Source: Toxorhynchites rutilus septentrionalis (lineage: Eukaryota; Arthropoda; Insecta; Diptera; Culicidae). Taken from it: 64,000 bases of DNA. The notes under the pieces were generated by a model. It had not been told where the DNA came from, ran no database searches, and worked only from the letters and a program-made list of their open reading frames with translations. Shown one piece after another: positions 33,598 through 45,192 of this stretch (the stretch's first letter is position 1; every line of letters starts with the position of its first letter). Where the stretch lies: positions 15,514,416 to 15,578,415 of the forward strand of contig NC_073746.1 in NCBI RefSeq assembly GCF_029784135.1, given 5' to 3'. The translations under genes and the position numbers were made by a program.

Positions 33598-35232
33598 TTT
33601 TTTGACGTAGGACTACGTCTTTCATTTCTATACCGGGGTGTAAAATCAAAGTTTCGAAAACGAAAGCGTTACGCCGGAGACCGAGATTTTGAGCGTTAAT
33701 AGCTCCTAAACAACTGAACGAAATGGTATGATAAACACTTCATTCGAAAGATAAAATGTCTACGCGTTATATACTTGTTACTTTTTGATCCAAAAACTTG
33801 TTTCAATAGTCTTAAAATTGCTTTCAAAACAGGCTATTGAAATCACCAATCGGTACATAAGCGAGCGGCGCTCGGAAATCCACTCACTTCTAATTGAACA
33901 GCGATTGGAGCATGTTGTCGCTGTTGCGGTGAAGCTCTTTATTTATCATGAAAGCGCGGATGAACGGTGTCACCAAGAGCCTGTTTGTGCACCCTAGGCC
34001 AGAAGGGAATCTATCAGGAGGAGAGTGATGTCACAAACGGTTCCCTGGGAAGACATCGCTACACACACATACACGCGCGGCTATTAACAGGTGGTTATCG
34101 AGTTGGCATTAACCACTGGTGGGCTTCCAGTATCGAGGAAAATGTGGAAATATCTAATCGTTACTGAAAATAATCTGCCAGTTCCTTTGGGAATTTTCAA
34201 AATATATTCATGTGAAAGAGTTTAATTGAATGTTTTCTATCCATGTAACACTGTGACCAAATACATTTGGTTTTGTGGTTTTTCAATCAATCGCAATTAA
34301 CAGGATAGCTTCAGAAGATTATTCTTCCCCATCAGTAGGATATTTCCGTATCCAATATTGTATGCGCCCGCAATCGATTATTGCTCAGTCGCCGAAAGTT
34401 CCGAGCTCAGAGAGTTCATTCCCCTCTAGTTTGCCTTCCAAATTGCCATCGTAAACCACACCTTCTCTCGATTCAATCACACACAAAAAGCATACTTAAG
34501 CGATATTCTGGTGGTGAGACACATTCATTTTTCGTGAGGACATCGACAAGACAACATCGTTGCCTAACGTGCTGGAGGAGGTGGACGGCGAAGGATCGAC
34601 ACATACACGCGCAGAACTCTTTCCGTTAGGATGCCATTCAGCATCGGGAAAGTTCCGGAAAGATCTAATCATTGCTGGAAAATAATCTGCCAGTTCCTCT
34701 GGGAATTTTCAAAATATATTCATGTGAAAGAGTTTAATTCAATGTTTTCTATCCATGTAACACTGTGACCAAATATATTTCAATCAAGTGCTATTAACAG
34801 GTGGTTATCGAGTTGGCATTAACCACTGGTGGGCTTCCAGTATCGAGGAAAATGTGGAAATATCTAATCGTTACTGAAAATAATCTGCCAGTTCCTCTGG
34901 GAATTTAAAATTACATTCATGTGAAAGAGTTTATTTTAATGTTTTCTATCCATGAAACACTGTGACCAAATACATTTGGTTTTGTGATTTTTCAATCAAT
35001 CGCAATTAACAGGATAGCTTCTGAAGATTATTCTTCCCCATCAGTAGGATATTTCCGTATCCAATATTGGATGCATAAAACCTTGTGGCTCCAACGTAAC
35101 GCTCTCGTTTTCGATGTTCTCCAAATATTCATTCATTCAGAATGAATTCAGATTCAACTTCAAACAAATGATCTCTAAATCAACGACAGTCCTACGTCAC
35201 CCTTGCGGTTATACCATAGATATAACCCACTT
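33598..35232. repeat. GACGTAGGACT-ended element with internal 290-bp repeats
   Basis: The left end is GACGTAGGACTACGTC at 33603; the inverted GTCCTACGTC is at 35189-35198. The interior contains a unit at 34083-34385 (GTGGTTATCGAGTTGGC to CCGTATCCAATATTG) repeated almost exactly at 34791-35070, plus a partial unit at 34665-34790. A hairpin GGTTATACCATAGATATAACC at 35207-35227 follows the right motif and recurs at about 41388-41408. The interior differs from the A1-A4 copies, so the shared ends may mark a broader family. Confidence 0.5.
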
Positions 35233-35909
35233 CCTGTTTTTTCGATCCAGTCAACCATTTGAATCCACAAATCATGCAGTTTTTTTTATTATTATCCATT
35301 TTTTCCGGTTTTTAATATATGAGCTACAGTTTCACCCACTTTAAGAAAAATGAGTTTACAATGTATAAATATAATCCCTCCCTCCACCTTCCTATCCCAT
35401 GACCTTTTTGCCATTTATCGTTCGATCGTCCCAAGGTGTATTTACCTTGGAGCAATATTTTAGTTTCTAAAACACTCAACGCAGTGTTATCTTTCTCCTG
35501 TTTACACATCCGAACTCGATACGGTTAGTGCGCAGTGCATTTAGTGAACACATACTGTTTGTCAGTCGTGTTCCATCAACCTCATGCACTTATGCGACAG
35601 ACAAGGCTGTAATTCTTCTCATTTCTCGATGTTCGAATTTCACGAATGCTGAAAACTTAATAAACTACTTCAAAAACAAGATATCGCTCATCCGTTATCT
35701 TATTTAACAACCTACCCGAGCAGCAACGTCCTACACTGTCTCTGAAATTTTTATAAATATCAGATGTTAGATCCTGGGGCCTTCAAAACATTCTGAGGTT
35801 CTGACCAATTGACCTACCATTTCATCCACAACTGGTGCAATGTTCATAGCAACAAAACATACCCACAATAGTTCATAGAGCCCGTGTATTATTTGTTGCA
35901 GGCTGATTA
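35233..35909. other. Unannotated spacer
   Basis: AT-rich, no recognisable coding or repeat structure. Confidence 0.35.
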
Positions 35910-36149
35910 TACACTCTGCCCAGCTTCTATAAGACCAGTTGATTATCTTGCTGATTTGTGTCATTGTAAACAAACAATGCTTCAATTTATATTCTAGTGT
36001 GTAGGTATTGGTGACTATCACACACTGCATGACTTTCATATGTGTATGTGTGCAAGCGCTGAGCGTAAACGAATGTTTTTGTATTTTTCAAGTGTCAAGT
36101 TTCTATAAGACCAGTTACATTTTCCGTTGTTTTGTTGTTTTGATCAATA

Positions 36150-36475
36150 AATCTGGCAAATTCCCAAGGGAAAAGTGCTCACAGAGAGAGAAGAAAGACA
36201 AATCGATGCATTTCAACAACAACAAATGTTGGTATCAGAGAAATTGCTCGTCGGATTGGACGAACCCATCAAGTAGTGCTCAATTGTTTGGCGAATCCTC
36301 AAGGATACGGTAAGAAGGAGAGAGCTCCACGTAAGTCGAAGCTCTCTCACCGGGACAAGCGGGAAATAGCTAGAACAGCTTCAAATACCTCAAAATCGCT
36401 TATGTAAATAAAGTAACATTTCAATTGAAATGTTACTCGGGTGACAATTCGCCAAGTTTTGAAAAAAAAATCCGA
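36150..36475 (+). pseudogene. Tc1-like transposase, N-terminal half
   Basis: Reads VLTEREERQIDAFQQQQ, then after a 1-nt shift RRIGRTHQVVLNCLANP, KKERAPRKSKLSHRDKREIA and ARTASNTSKS. These are the paired helix-turn-helix DNA-binding regions of a Tc1 transposase. After a short interruption that includes a 24-bp perfect palindrome (36413-36436) it resumes with VTIRQVLKK. The segment carrying the first catalytic D is missing. Confidence 0.8.
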
Positions 36476-36479
36476 GGGG

Positions 36480-36783
36480 TTGTATACGAGACACGACCGC
36501 TTAGGATGTAGGACTACACAATATTTTTGTTTGAAATTTTTTGGGTTATCATTTCGGATATTATTTTCGAATACGTCGAAATTTCATAAACAACTCTTCA
36601 GTAAAAAGATCCGGGGACTCTGGAAAGGTTTAATGGCTTGCGTGGTTTTGTAGAATCAATTCGAGAAGCAACGATTCTTTCTTGCCTTTGCGAGAACAAT
36701 ACACTAATAGGTCATATGTTGCAATCTGTTTCTTTATATCAATGCACGCATCGCACTGAATATTTAACGAGAGGCATCCCAGC
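36480..36783 (+). repeat. GACGTAGGACT-family repeat, copy A4, left part
   Basis: GAGACACGACCGCTTAGGA then TGTAGGACTAC near 36503, followed by sequence matching A3 (GCTTGCGTGGTTTTGTAG at 36636, ATCAATGCACGCATCGCACTG near 36738). It breaks off near 36783 and continues at 43890 in the same orientation. Confidence 0.6.
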
Positions 36784-37801
36784 AAACATTAAATCGTATA
36801 ATTTTGCACGTGCCAAGTCTTACAAGAAATCCGAATAAATCATAATCGCATATAATATCAATCAAAGTATGTATCGTGTATATTTGGACTCGCATGAAAT
36901 GTAAAAACTCGATTTTAAATACCATTATCAAATTAAGTCGCAATTCGGTATAATAAACATCAATTTTATTATGTATATTGTCGTAAAATATATTTAATCC
37001 GCATCATATGCGTATATTACGCTGATGCAGTTTGTGTGTTGTATAAGCGTATAATTTAAATCGATTCAGTACTGTAGTGAATCGTGTTGCATGCTGAAGA
37101 AAATCATGAAACAGTGAATCGTATTAGAACCTAATAAAGAACATATTGCATCATATTGAAATGTCAATGAAATGCTGATACACTCGAAAGTTTTAACCGC
37201 TGTTGAACTAAATTTCAGATAGCCGCGCGAGATAGCTGGTGGATGATAATCCAGACGACCGGAGTTCGAACCCACATCGGAGCAGTTTTCACCAAACAAC
37301 AATCTGTGCCATTCCAAACATTCATATTCCACTCCCAACACAAGTCAATCAATCAATTATTATTTCTACAAACATAAATACTCATAGATAAAAATGGCGA
37401 TTCATGAGTCTATAATAAACATTTCACGAAGATATTTTGCGCCATTTGTTTTTTTTCTATGTATGTAATAAATCGTATATGGATATGGCAAAAGTCGTAT
37501 TTGGTGCTCTGACAATTCATGAATATATTCATATTAGATCGCAATTCAATTTCAACATAATCGCTATTATAGCCGGTCAAAGTTGCATATTCATCCAAAC
37601 AAATTCGGTAAGCATTTGCCATGTATGTATATGGCCTCCACTTTTGCATGCATATGCCAGTTAGGCGCATTATATGCCAACCAAATTTTAGGGCATATGA
37701 TGTTATATATACGCTTGTACTGCGATTGATAGCCATGAGAACAACAGATCATCCAGATGAAGGAAAGCAGGTAAGCCATGCTATAAAAGCGCGCGCATTT
37801 C
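36784..37801. mobile_element. Unidentified element C, left part, with a tRNA-like block and TATA box
   Basis: This interrupts copy A4 at CAGCAAACATTAAATCG and resumes at 43647-43889 beyond the jockey insertion. The block at about 37221-37285 has A-box-like (TAGCTGGTGGATGAT) and B-box-like (GGAGTTCGAACCCAC) sequences in tRNA spacing. CTATAAAAGCGCGCGC near 37780-37795 looks like a TATA promoter, and the jockey insertion lies about 20 bp downstream of it. No coding frame, and no matching inverted ends found. Identity unknown. Confidence 0.35.
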
Positions 37802-38024
37802 GGCGCTGCGGTTATCATCGGTGTTTTGACCGTCGTCGCGTAAACAAGTGCTTTGTCGATTTTCTAAAAATGTTGTTACAGCTGCCTTTCTCAAGGCAAA
37901 TCGGCGTCTTTCTTCGATACAATAACCCGCGTGATTGAAATCGTCTTCGGATGTGGCTCATGGCTCATGTGATCACACATTAAAAACGTTGAAAAGGAAA
38001 AAGCTGGCTCACCCAACTGACAAC

Positions 38025-39140
38025 ATGGAAAAACAGATGCTCAAGGAGAATCCATATGCATCGCTATCGGACTTTTCTAATATGGAGTCGGATAGTCCAA
38101 CTATTGCACAACCGGAAAACTCATCTAGGAAAAAGAAGCTTCCACCGCTGGTAGATAAAAATGTACAGATATCATCTCTAATGGAGTCGATTCCGAAAAA
38201 TGGAGTAACTCCTAATTTCAAGATCACACGTTTTGGAATAAAACTTTTCTGCGATTCTGCTGAAGACTTCAACATAATCGAAAACTATTTGCAGAAATGC
38301 AATTTCGAATATTATACTCACGATAAACCTGGGGAGAGGCCCTATCGTGTAGTTATTCGCGGTCTCCCACTTGTTGACTGAAAGGAGCTGCAAGGTATTT
38401 TGAAAACCGAGTGCAATCTCGAGACTCTATCTGTACATCAGATAAATCGCAAAGCTGGAGTGAATCAAGACGATGCGCTATACCTGATCCAATTTGTGAA
38501 AGGATATACAACCCTTAAGAAGTTGCAAGAGGTAAAATACGTTGCGAATCTTGTTGTCCGTTGGCAAGCGTATCGAAATAAGCGTGCAGACGTAACACAG
38601 TGCTTGAACTTTCTTCATCGCGGCCATTGCACACGAAATTGCCACCTAAAAAGCAGATGTAATAATTGTGGGGCCGCCCATACAACTGAAATATGTCCCA
38701 CGAGCACCGATACAACTAAACGGTGGTGGGGCTCACCCAGCCACAAACGTACCGATTATATCCGCATTAGGCAGCAAGCAACGGATATGAATAGAACAAA
38801 CGTGAGGCCAACGAAAAGGCCAGTAGTTCCTGAATTAAACAACAACGAGTTCCCCCCGATTGCAAACGTTTCGGAACAAGCTACACCAACCAATTCAGAT
38901 GGTTTCCAATTTCCAAGCAATACCGTAAGCTACGGACGAGTTCTCGATCCCCGTATCCTCGCTAGGATGCAAGAGCAACCAGCCAGTACCGCCTCGATGC
39001 AAAATGAACAATCGCTCTTCAGATCTTCCGAGCTGTGGACCATCTTTAATAAGCTCTGTGGAAGATTGAATCAGTGCAAATCTCGTCCGGAACAATTCAA
39101 GGTCCTAGGATACATGACGTGCAAATATGGGGTCAATTGA
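38025..39140 (+). pseudogene. LINE ORF1 (Gag-like) with one nonsense codon
   Basis: Starts at ATG 38025 (MEKQMLKENPYASLSDF). It contains the jockey-type RNA-binding region (RVVIRGLPLVD), then an in-frame TGA at 38379-38381 in the position of a likely Trp. The same frame goes on (KELQGILKTECN) into CCHC-type knuckles (CLNFLHRGHCTRNC, CNNCGAAHTTEIC) and ends TGA at 39138-39140. It binds element RNA in the cytoplasm during retrotransposition. Confidence 0.85.
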
Positions 39141-40548
39141 GCCCCGCATCAAAATTTTTAAATTGGAACGCCCGTTCTGTTCGGGCGAGAAGGATTGAGC
39201 TAAATTGCTTTTTATCTCGTCACCACGTCGATGTAGGAGTGATCACCGAAACCCGGCTTAACCCGTCGACGAGCTTCTCACTTCCAGCACATATAGTTAT
39301 CCGGTTGGACCGCCCCAACTCAAGAGGTGGAGGTGTGGCGATCATCATCAGACAGGGCATTCGCTATGAAATTGTCCCACATCCGATACACACTTCCAGT
39401 GGAAACTTCACCCTCTTTGCCGTCTACCTACCAAGGCAGTGTGTGGACAGTAACGGCACTTCTCAACTCTTCGTGGATAACCTACGCAAGCTCACAGATA
39501 TGCAAACCAACTTCGTGGTGGCCGGTGATCTGAACGCGCGCCACATATTATGGCGTAATCACAGGAACAATAAAAATGGGGAATTTCTCTCAGCTCAGGA
39601 ACCAGCGTTGTACACTTCCCGGATGAACCAACATTCTTATCGCCAGCTGGAATAACCTCTACGTTGGATATATATCTGTCCGATCTGGAACTATCCAAAC
39701 CGGTCACGCATAATGATCTGAGTTCGGATCACTATCCGATTACGTGCGAAATTGATTTCTGTCCTGCTCTAGGTCCGCCAGCGATGACACGAGATTTTCA
39801 TCATGTCAACTGGATAGCGATTCAGTCGTCTAGTGGATAGAAGCTTATCCGACGAACCGGACCTTTCATCCGTTGAAGCCATAGACCACCAGTTGGGCAT
39901 CTTCGAGGATGCCATACACGTTGCAGAAGAAACATGTATTCGCCGGGTCCAAGTGACACAAGACGACTCATTCAGCAACGTAACACCGTCAGGAGGCAAT
40001 TCCAGCGCACTGGCTGCCTTCAGAGAAAACAGCTTGTCATCCACATATATACTATATACTACTCGAAGCCGTTCTGGAAAGTGGCCAAAATTTTAAATCA
40101 GCGGCCTTCTGTCATCCCGCCTGCTGAGAAGGCGAATGAAATTGCAGATAGATTAGGGTAAATGATCTTGGTTTGTCCAGTCGAAAATATGATCATGGTT
40201 TGCCCACTTTTTTGAATGCTCTAATTCAGCGCTCCTGTCAAATAAGGCCTTCGAATGTTTCGAAACACATAAATGAAATTGCCTTTTACATGATTTATAG
40301 TAGTTTGATAGTATATTTTTACGAAATAACATGTCTTAAAGGATTATAAAATACACCTTCTATTTGTGTCAATGCGCCCCTCATTCGAACTAACTTTTAA
40401 TCGATCACCAGATGATTATTTGGCACGTATTCAGACCTTTTCTGGATTACAACACTAATAAATATTGTAAACATCATGCTTGTGTCGTATCCGTCCATTT
40501 CTTCTCTGAGCATCTCCTCGATGCACGTCAATCCGCCTTGAAAGTAGC

Positions 40549-41117
40549 CTTGAAATCGGCATTGCCAATACATGAAAGTAGGGGGACTTTTGTTCTCATC
40601 GAAAAATGTTCCCTAACACAGATTTTAAAACCAAGCAGCGAAATCGGCATTGCAAACACACGAAAGAGCCTAGAGGCGAGTAAACTGAAAAGTTTAAACC
40701 CTCTTAAAGCCAAAAAGAAGAAAAAGAAAACACGAAAGTAGGGGGAGCTTTTGTTCCCACCGAAATGTGTTCCCTAATAGAGATTTCTAAACCAAGGTGC
40801 CTGGAGAAATCGGTATTTCAAATTCATGCAAGTCGGGGGTATTTTTGTTCCGACTGGAATGTGTTTCCCTAACACAGACTTCAAATCCATGAAGCGTGGG
40901 GAAATCGGCATTGCGAATTTATACAAATCGGGGGTATTTTTGTTCCGATTGAAATGTGTTTCCCTAACACAGACTTCAAAACCGAGGTTTCTGGGGAAAT
41001 CGGCTCTGCAAATAAATGCAAACTGCGAGTACTTTTTCCTCGCTTGCCTTTGTGCAGAGTGGAATATGTCTGTCCTAACATGATCTTCTAAACTTAGGAA
41101 CCTGGGAAAATCGTGCA
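40549..41117. repeat. 95-bp tandem repeat, about five units
   Basis: Units carry TTTTTGTTCCGACTGGAATG, TTCCCTAACACAGACTTC and GGGGAAATCGGCATTGC. The landmark before the T-run recurs at 40839 and 40934, giving a 95-bp period. Earlier units at about 40586 and 40747 fit once the 63-bp insert is removed. The last unit is diverged. Confidence 0.85.
40667..40729 (+). mobile_element. 63-bp retroposed LINE 3'-end stub
   Basis: Inserted in one 95-bp unit between perfect 9-bp repeats ACACGAAAG (40658-40666 and 40730-40738). It reads AGCCTAGAGGCGAGTAAACT..., then AAACCCTCTTAAAGCC, and ends in an A-rich (AAAAAG)n tail. It is an extreme 5' truncation; the source LINE is not identified. Confidence 0.75.
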
Positions 41118-43889
41118 GCCACTAGAAGCGAATGACATATATTTTACACATATATTTTGTTCTAGTCATCATACCAAACGTAAAAGGTCCGTCATTAAAT
41201 TTCCTTGTAACGAAGAACAATCAATCACAATAAATGAATTGACTTTACACGGCATTTGTTCATTTTTTTCACTCACAGAGCAAATATATTGAACTCAATT
41301 GAATTTGGAAACTGTTTCATTCAATCAAGAATTTAATCAATACAAACGAATGATTGCTAAGCTAAGGTAGTTCCACGTGAACCTTGCGGTTATATCATAG
41401 ATATAACCCACTCATTTTTTTTTTTATACATCCAATTCCCATCCTCTACAGCTTGCTCACCATTTGTATCGGATTTACATAGCTTTTTTTAATTAACGCA
41501 TTTTAATGATTCGTCATGAGTTGTCCAATTCAATAATGTTGTTTTGTAAACATGATTTCTATGGCAACCGCTTGGCGCGCTGCAGTTTGTTTATGTTTGT
41601 TTATGGTGTGCTTCGCGCATAGCAGAAGTATGGTTTTTCTGTGTTGATTGTGTTGAGGTGAACACTTCTAAAATGCCCAAGAAAAGGCAATATTCTGAAA
41701 AAAGCCTAAATTATGAATGAATCAATATGATGACAGTAAACTCAAGCAATGATAAATGCAACATCTAATTGTAAATTCGAATGTTTTCATTCAAAAATGG
41801 AGATTTCTAAAACCGGACAAACCATGATCATTTTTTGGTCAAACCATGATCATAATTCTTCTGTAAGGAAAATCGTTAAAAAACATAAAAATTTGAATAA
41901 TTTCAACACCTTATGGTAGTATTAGCAACTAGAGAATTGGGGCTTTTCAACAAACCCAAACTCGTATCGATTATGTGTGATTTTCATGAAGAAAAATCGA
42001 TTTGCATTTACTAGTTGCGTAAAAACACCCCAAATTGGACAAACCAAGATCATTTACCCTAGTCGAGGCACATAACATCGGCGCTGGCATGGTTAGCTGT
42101 CATGAACCAGCTGTGCTGCACACCATTTTGCAACTTGATGAGCAGATTGACGACGCTGCGTTTGAGGGTCGAGTGACAGAGAATGAAGTACGTGATGCCG
42201 TAAAACGCGGTAAAAATATACACCATTCACATACATTTCCAGCTGAAACATTTCCCGAATAGGTGGAAGACGGGGAAAGTAATCCCTATCCTGAAACCTG
42301 GTAAGGATCCATGCAACTCCAGAAGTTACAGGCCCATCACACTGCTATCGGCAGTGAGTAAAGTTTTCGAGCAACTAATTCTCCAGCGACTGATGTTCCA
42401 CGTCGAAGAAAGAAATATCATTGTAGCAATTTGGCTTTCGAAAGGGGCATTCAACGGTTCATCAGTTGGTTCGTGTTGAAAACATCATTCGGCGAAACGG
42501 AGCGCTCTCCAACAACACCGCTATGGTCCTTCTAGACGTCAAGAAAGCGTTCGACAACGTGTGGCACAACGGGCTCATTCACAAGTTGGTCCAGATAAAT
42601 TAATAATCATAAATAATATGAGCTTTTAGAGTCAATCTTCCAGGAGCCTCTTTAGAGCTAAAATTGGTTACGGCTGGAGTACCACAAGGCAGCCTTCTTG
42701 GTCCAATCTTGTATATAATATACACCTCGGACGTCCCGCCACTTCCAGATGGCTGCCACCTGACACTGTATGCGGACGACAGTGTCATCATGGCAAATGG
42801 TCGCCTTCCCATGGTTTACAGATCCAGACTCCAGAGAAGCATAACTGCGTACGTGTCATATTTGAATGACTGGAAAATTAAAGTCAATGAGTCGAAAAGC
42901 CAAGCCATTTTATTCCGACACCGGCAATCACCGAAACTGCTTCCGCCTGCCAACTGCTTCGTCAAAGTAAATGACCGTCCAGTTGATTGGTCGAAGGAAG
43001 TGTTCTACCTTGGTGTCACCATCGACGACAAGCAGCTATATAGATCCCACACGGACAATTTAGTAGTGAGATGCACGAGGCTTACTCAGGCCCTTTATCC
43101 GCTGATGTCCAGACGTTCACGACTGTCTATACATAATAAACTGGCAGTCTTCAAGGCGATTATTGCTCCAGTGATTAGCTACGCGATGCCTGTGTGGGGT
43201 GCGTGTGCTTCCACCCACGAGAAAAAGCTGCAGGTGATTCTGAATCGTCTTCTAAGAATGATCCTCGACGCCCCATAAGAGAACTGCATAAAGTTGCCAA
43301 CTACAAAACAATCGAGGAACGTATTGAAGCTTCAGTTGAAAACCTTGTCATGAGCTCTACAATCTCGGAATATCCGCTCATGCGAGCGTTGAAAAATTAG
43401 GCTTATTGAAATTTAAAGTTAGGTTAAGTAGGATAAAAAAAATTAAAATATCATTGATATAGGAATATCAAAATCAAAATAACATTGAAAAAAATCAATT
43501 CCATATTTGAAAAATATGTAAATTTTGTAATGAAGGTTGAAAATTGAAATGTATCACTTAAAAATGTATATGTATCCCAAAACAAATTGACAAATATAAT
43601 ACACTTTAATGAAAAAAAAAATAATTAAAAATGGCGCTGCGGTTATTCTTACAACGAATGTAAAACGAGCAACACCTAGCAGAGCTAGCAGCAGCAACAA
43701 CAACGAAGATTGCCACCGACCCGAGCAACAAGCAGTTGAGCTGAGCGTCGCATCGGTCTCCTTCAGCGGTAGCGAATCTAATTGGGCTTCGAATCAGTCT
43801 GCCTTAGGCAGCGACAGCAGCAGCGACAAATACCGAAGCTGATCCGAGCGATCACAATGGACGATCATCCAGGCGGATGGCTAACATCG

Positions 43890-44423
43890 ATGGCTAGAAG
43901 CGACTAATCATTTGCACTCTTCTCTTTTTTTGCTTGCTTTGCCATGACTCGGATAGTTAATTGCAATGCCAGATGCACTTCAATTGAAATATTCGCTAGC
44001 GTTCACAGCTCGAGAGGAAACATAAAACACAAAACGAGCAGAATAAGCGACCTATGTTGTTTCGGGCACAGAAAGATTCTGAGAATTTTCCTCAAAGGAG
44101 ATGCAATATTTATACGCTAGCGACAGCTTACTTACTATGCAAGGGTGGAGTTTTACTTCGCAAATATTCTCTTTTCACTATCCCCCTTCGTTGTTTCTAT
44201 TCTAGCGGCTGCATAAGTTGCCCGTTATAGACAGCTCTGTTCGGGAAAGAACAAAAATGGACAGAACAAATGTGTGAGGAAAAGGGAATGCTTCCAATTT
44301 TCATCAATTTAAACCATATACAGACTTTGGGATTATAATGTATAGCATATCAAACAAATCTTCGATCTTTACGATTCGATTGGTATGCAAATCGTTAACA
44401 TCCGTTCGCAGCAAAAATAGTTA
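43890..44423 (+). repeat. GACGTAGGACT-family repeat, copy A4, right part
   Basis: Matches A3 from about 26155 to 26715 (TTTGCTTGCTTTGCCATG, CAGAAAGATTCTGAGAATTT, CATATACAGACTTTGGGATT). The terminal GACGTAGTCC motif itself has been lost. Confidence 0.65.
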
Positions 44424-44559
44424 TTTAAACTCCTCATCTTACACCAAAAGCTCCTCATCTTACACCATCTCACATCGGAAGATGTCTGAATTTTGCCAAA
44501 GCTCACATAAACCGACTGTGGGACATGGTATGTTGTGACAAAGAATATTTCTAAAAGAA

Positions 44560-45040
44560 TACATTTTGCTACGAACAGTTCTTCAATGTATAGGTAGGAA
44601 CAGTATAGGAGGAACAGTATTTTTCATGTAGGAATTTTGGTGGAGATTCGTGCATGGTTTGGGAGGGATTCTGTGCAACCGAAAATCTCATGATAGCTTT
44701 CACATCATCCAAGGATTACATACATGTTCTGGAATCCTCTCTTCTACCGTTTTTGTGTGGATATCGTCGCAAAAAATTCACATTCCAGCAAAACAATGCT
44801 ACTATTCATATTAGCAAGGAAACTAAGCAATGGATTAAGAACCAAAAACTTAATTTTTTGGACTTGGGGGACACTTGTACGCAAAATCTACACTGATACT
44901 AAACGATGCACCACGATTGAAGAGCTCAATGTCGAAATTTCAGAAACATGGAAAAATATCGAGAAATTTGTTCAGCAGCATTTGGTATATAGTATTCCAA
45001 CATGAATTTTCCAGGTTATTAGTCGAAATGGCAAGGTTGC
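44560..45040 (+). pseudogene. Tc1-like transposase, C-terminal half
   Basis: Recognisable segments: MVWEGFCATENLMIAF, KDYIHVLESSLLPFL, FTFQQNNATIHISKETKQW (second catalytic position reads N-N rather than the usual Q-D-N), then after a deletion WGTLVRKIYTD, TIEELNVEISETWKNIE. The stretch normally holding the third catalytic residue (SPDLNP-type) is deleted. Continues the element begun at 36150. Confidence 0.8.
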
Positions 45041-45192
45041 CAATTATTGACATGTAAATCAGCCATCGTTTTGAATTTTTCGTTGATAATACTTATGAAT
45101 TTTGAAATGGTCTTATAGAAACTGGACAGCTGAAATTATCATATTTAAGCACAATAAATAAACAAACAACTCTTTTGAACGAAATTCACATT

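Larger units (their letters stand above)
40156..42059. mobile_element. 1.9-kb TA-flanked non-autonomous element in LINE ORF2
   Basis: The ends are perfect inverted repeats GGGTAAATGATCTTGGTTTG extending to TCCA, flanked by TA (40154-40155, 42060-42061). Subterminal copies of ATGATCATGGTTTG occur near 40190 and, inverted, at 41814-41858. The interior carries a 95-bp tandem array, a 63-bp LINE stub and a segment with the GGTTATATCATAGATATAACC hairpin near 41388. No transposase is encoded. Confidence 0.85.
39150..43397 (+). pseudogene. LINE ORF2 (endonuclease and reverse transcriptase), decayed and interrupted
   Basis: The APE endonuclease motifs are FLNWNARSVRARR, GVITETRL and VVAGDLNARH (to about 39655). 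Frameshifted linker pieces follow to 40155. The frame reads across the inserted element exactly (IADRL | VEAHNIG) when 40156-42061 is skipped. Reverse transcriptase pieces are SYRPITLLSAVSKVFEQ, VLLDVKKAFDNVW, AGVPQGSLLGPILY and LYADDSVIMA near 42770. The tail ends YPLMRALKN at 43397. At least four shifts or stops make it inactive. Confidence 0.85.
37816..43632 (+). mobile_element. Jockey-clade LINE, near full length, 14-bp TSD
   Basis: Perfect direct repeats GGCGCTGCGGTTAT at 37802-37815 and 43633-43646 flank the element. It begins CATCGGTGTTTTGACC, compatible with a jockey-type internal-promoter start, and ends in an A-rich tail at 43609-43632. ORF1 has zinc knuckles; ORF2 has an APE-type endonuclease and a reverse transcriptase. 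A 1.9-kb TA-flanked element interrupts ORF2. Without it the LINE is about 3.9 kb, so the 5' end is probably intact but the coding regions have decayed. Confidence 0.88.

Noticed and set aside
37221..37285. tRNA gene candidate
   Set aside because: A- and B-box-like blocks are present, but the acceptor stem does not pair well; more likely a SINE- or tRNA-derived block in element C.
43622..43842. Serine/glutamine-rich coding frame after the jockey LINE
   Set aside because: Low-complexity CAG/CAA-type composition; it lies in the right part of element C with no start or splice context and no homology seen.
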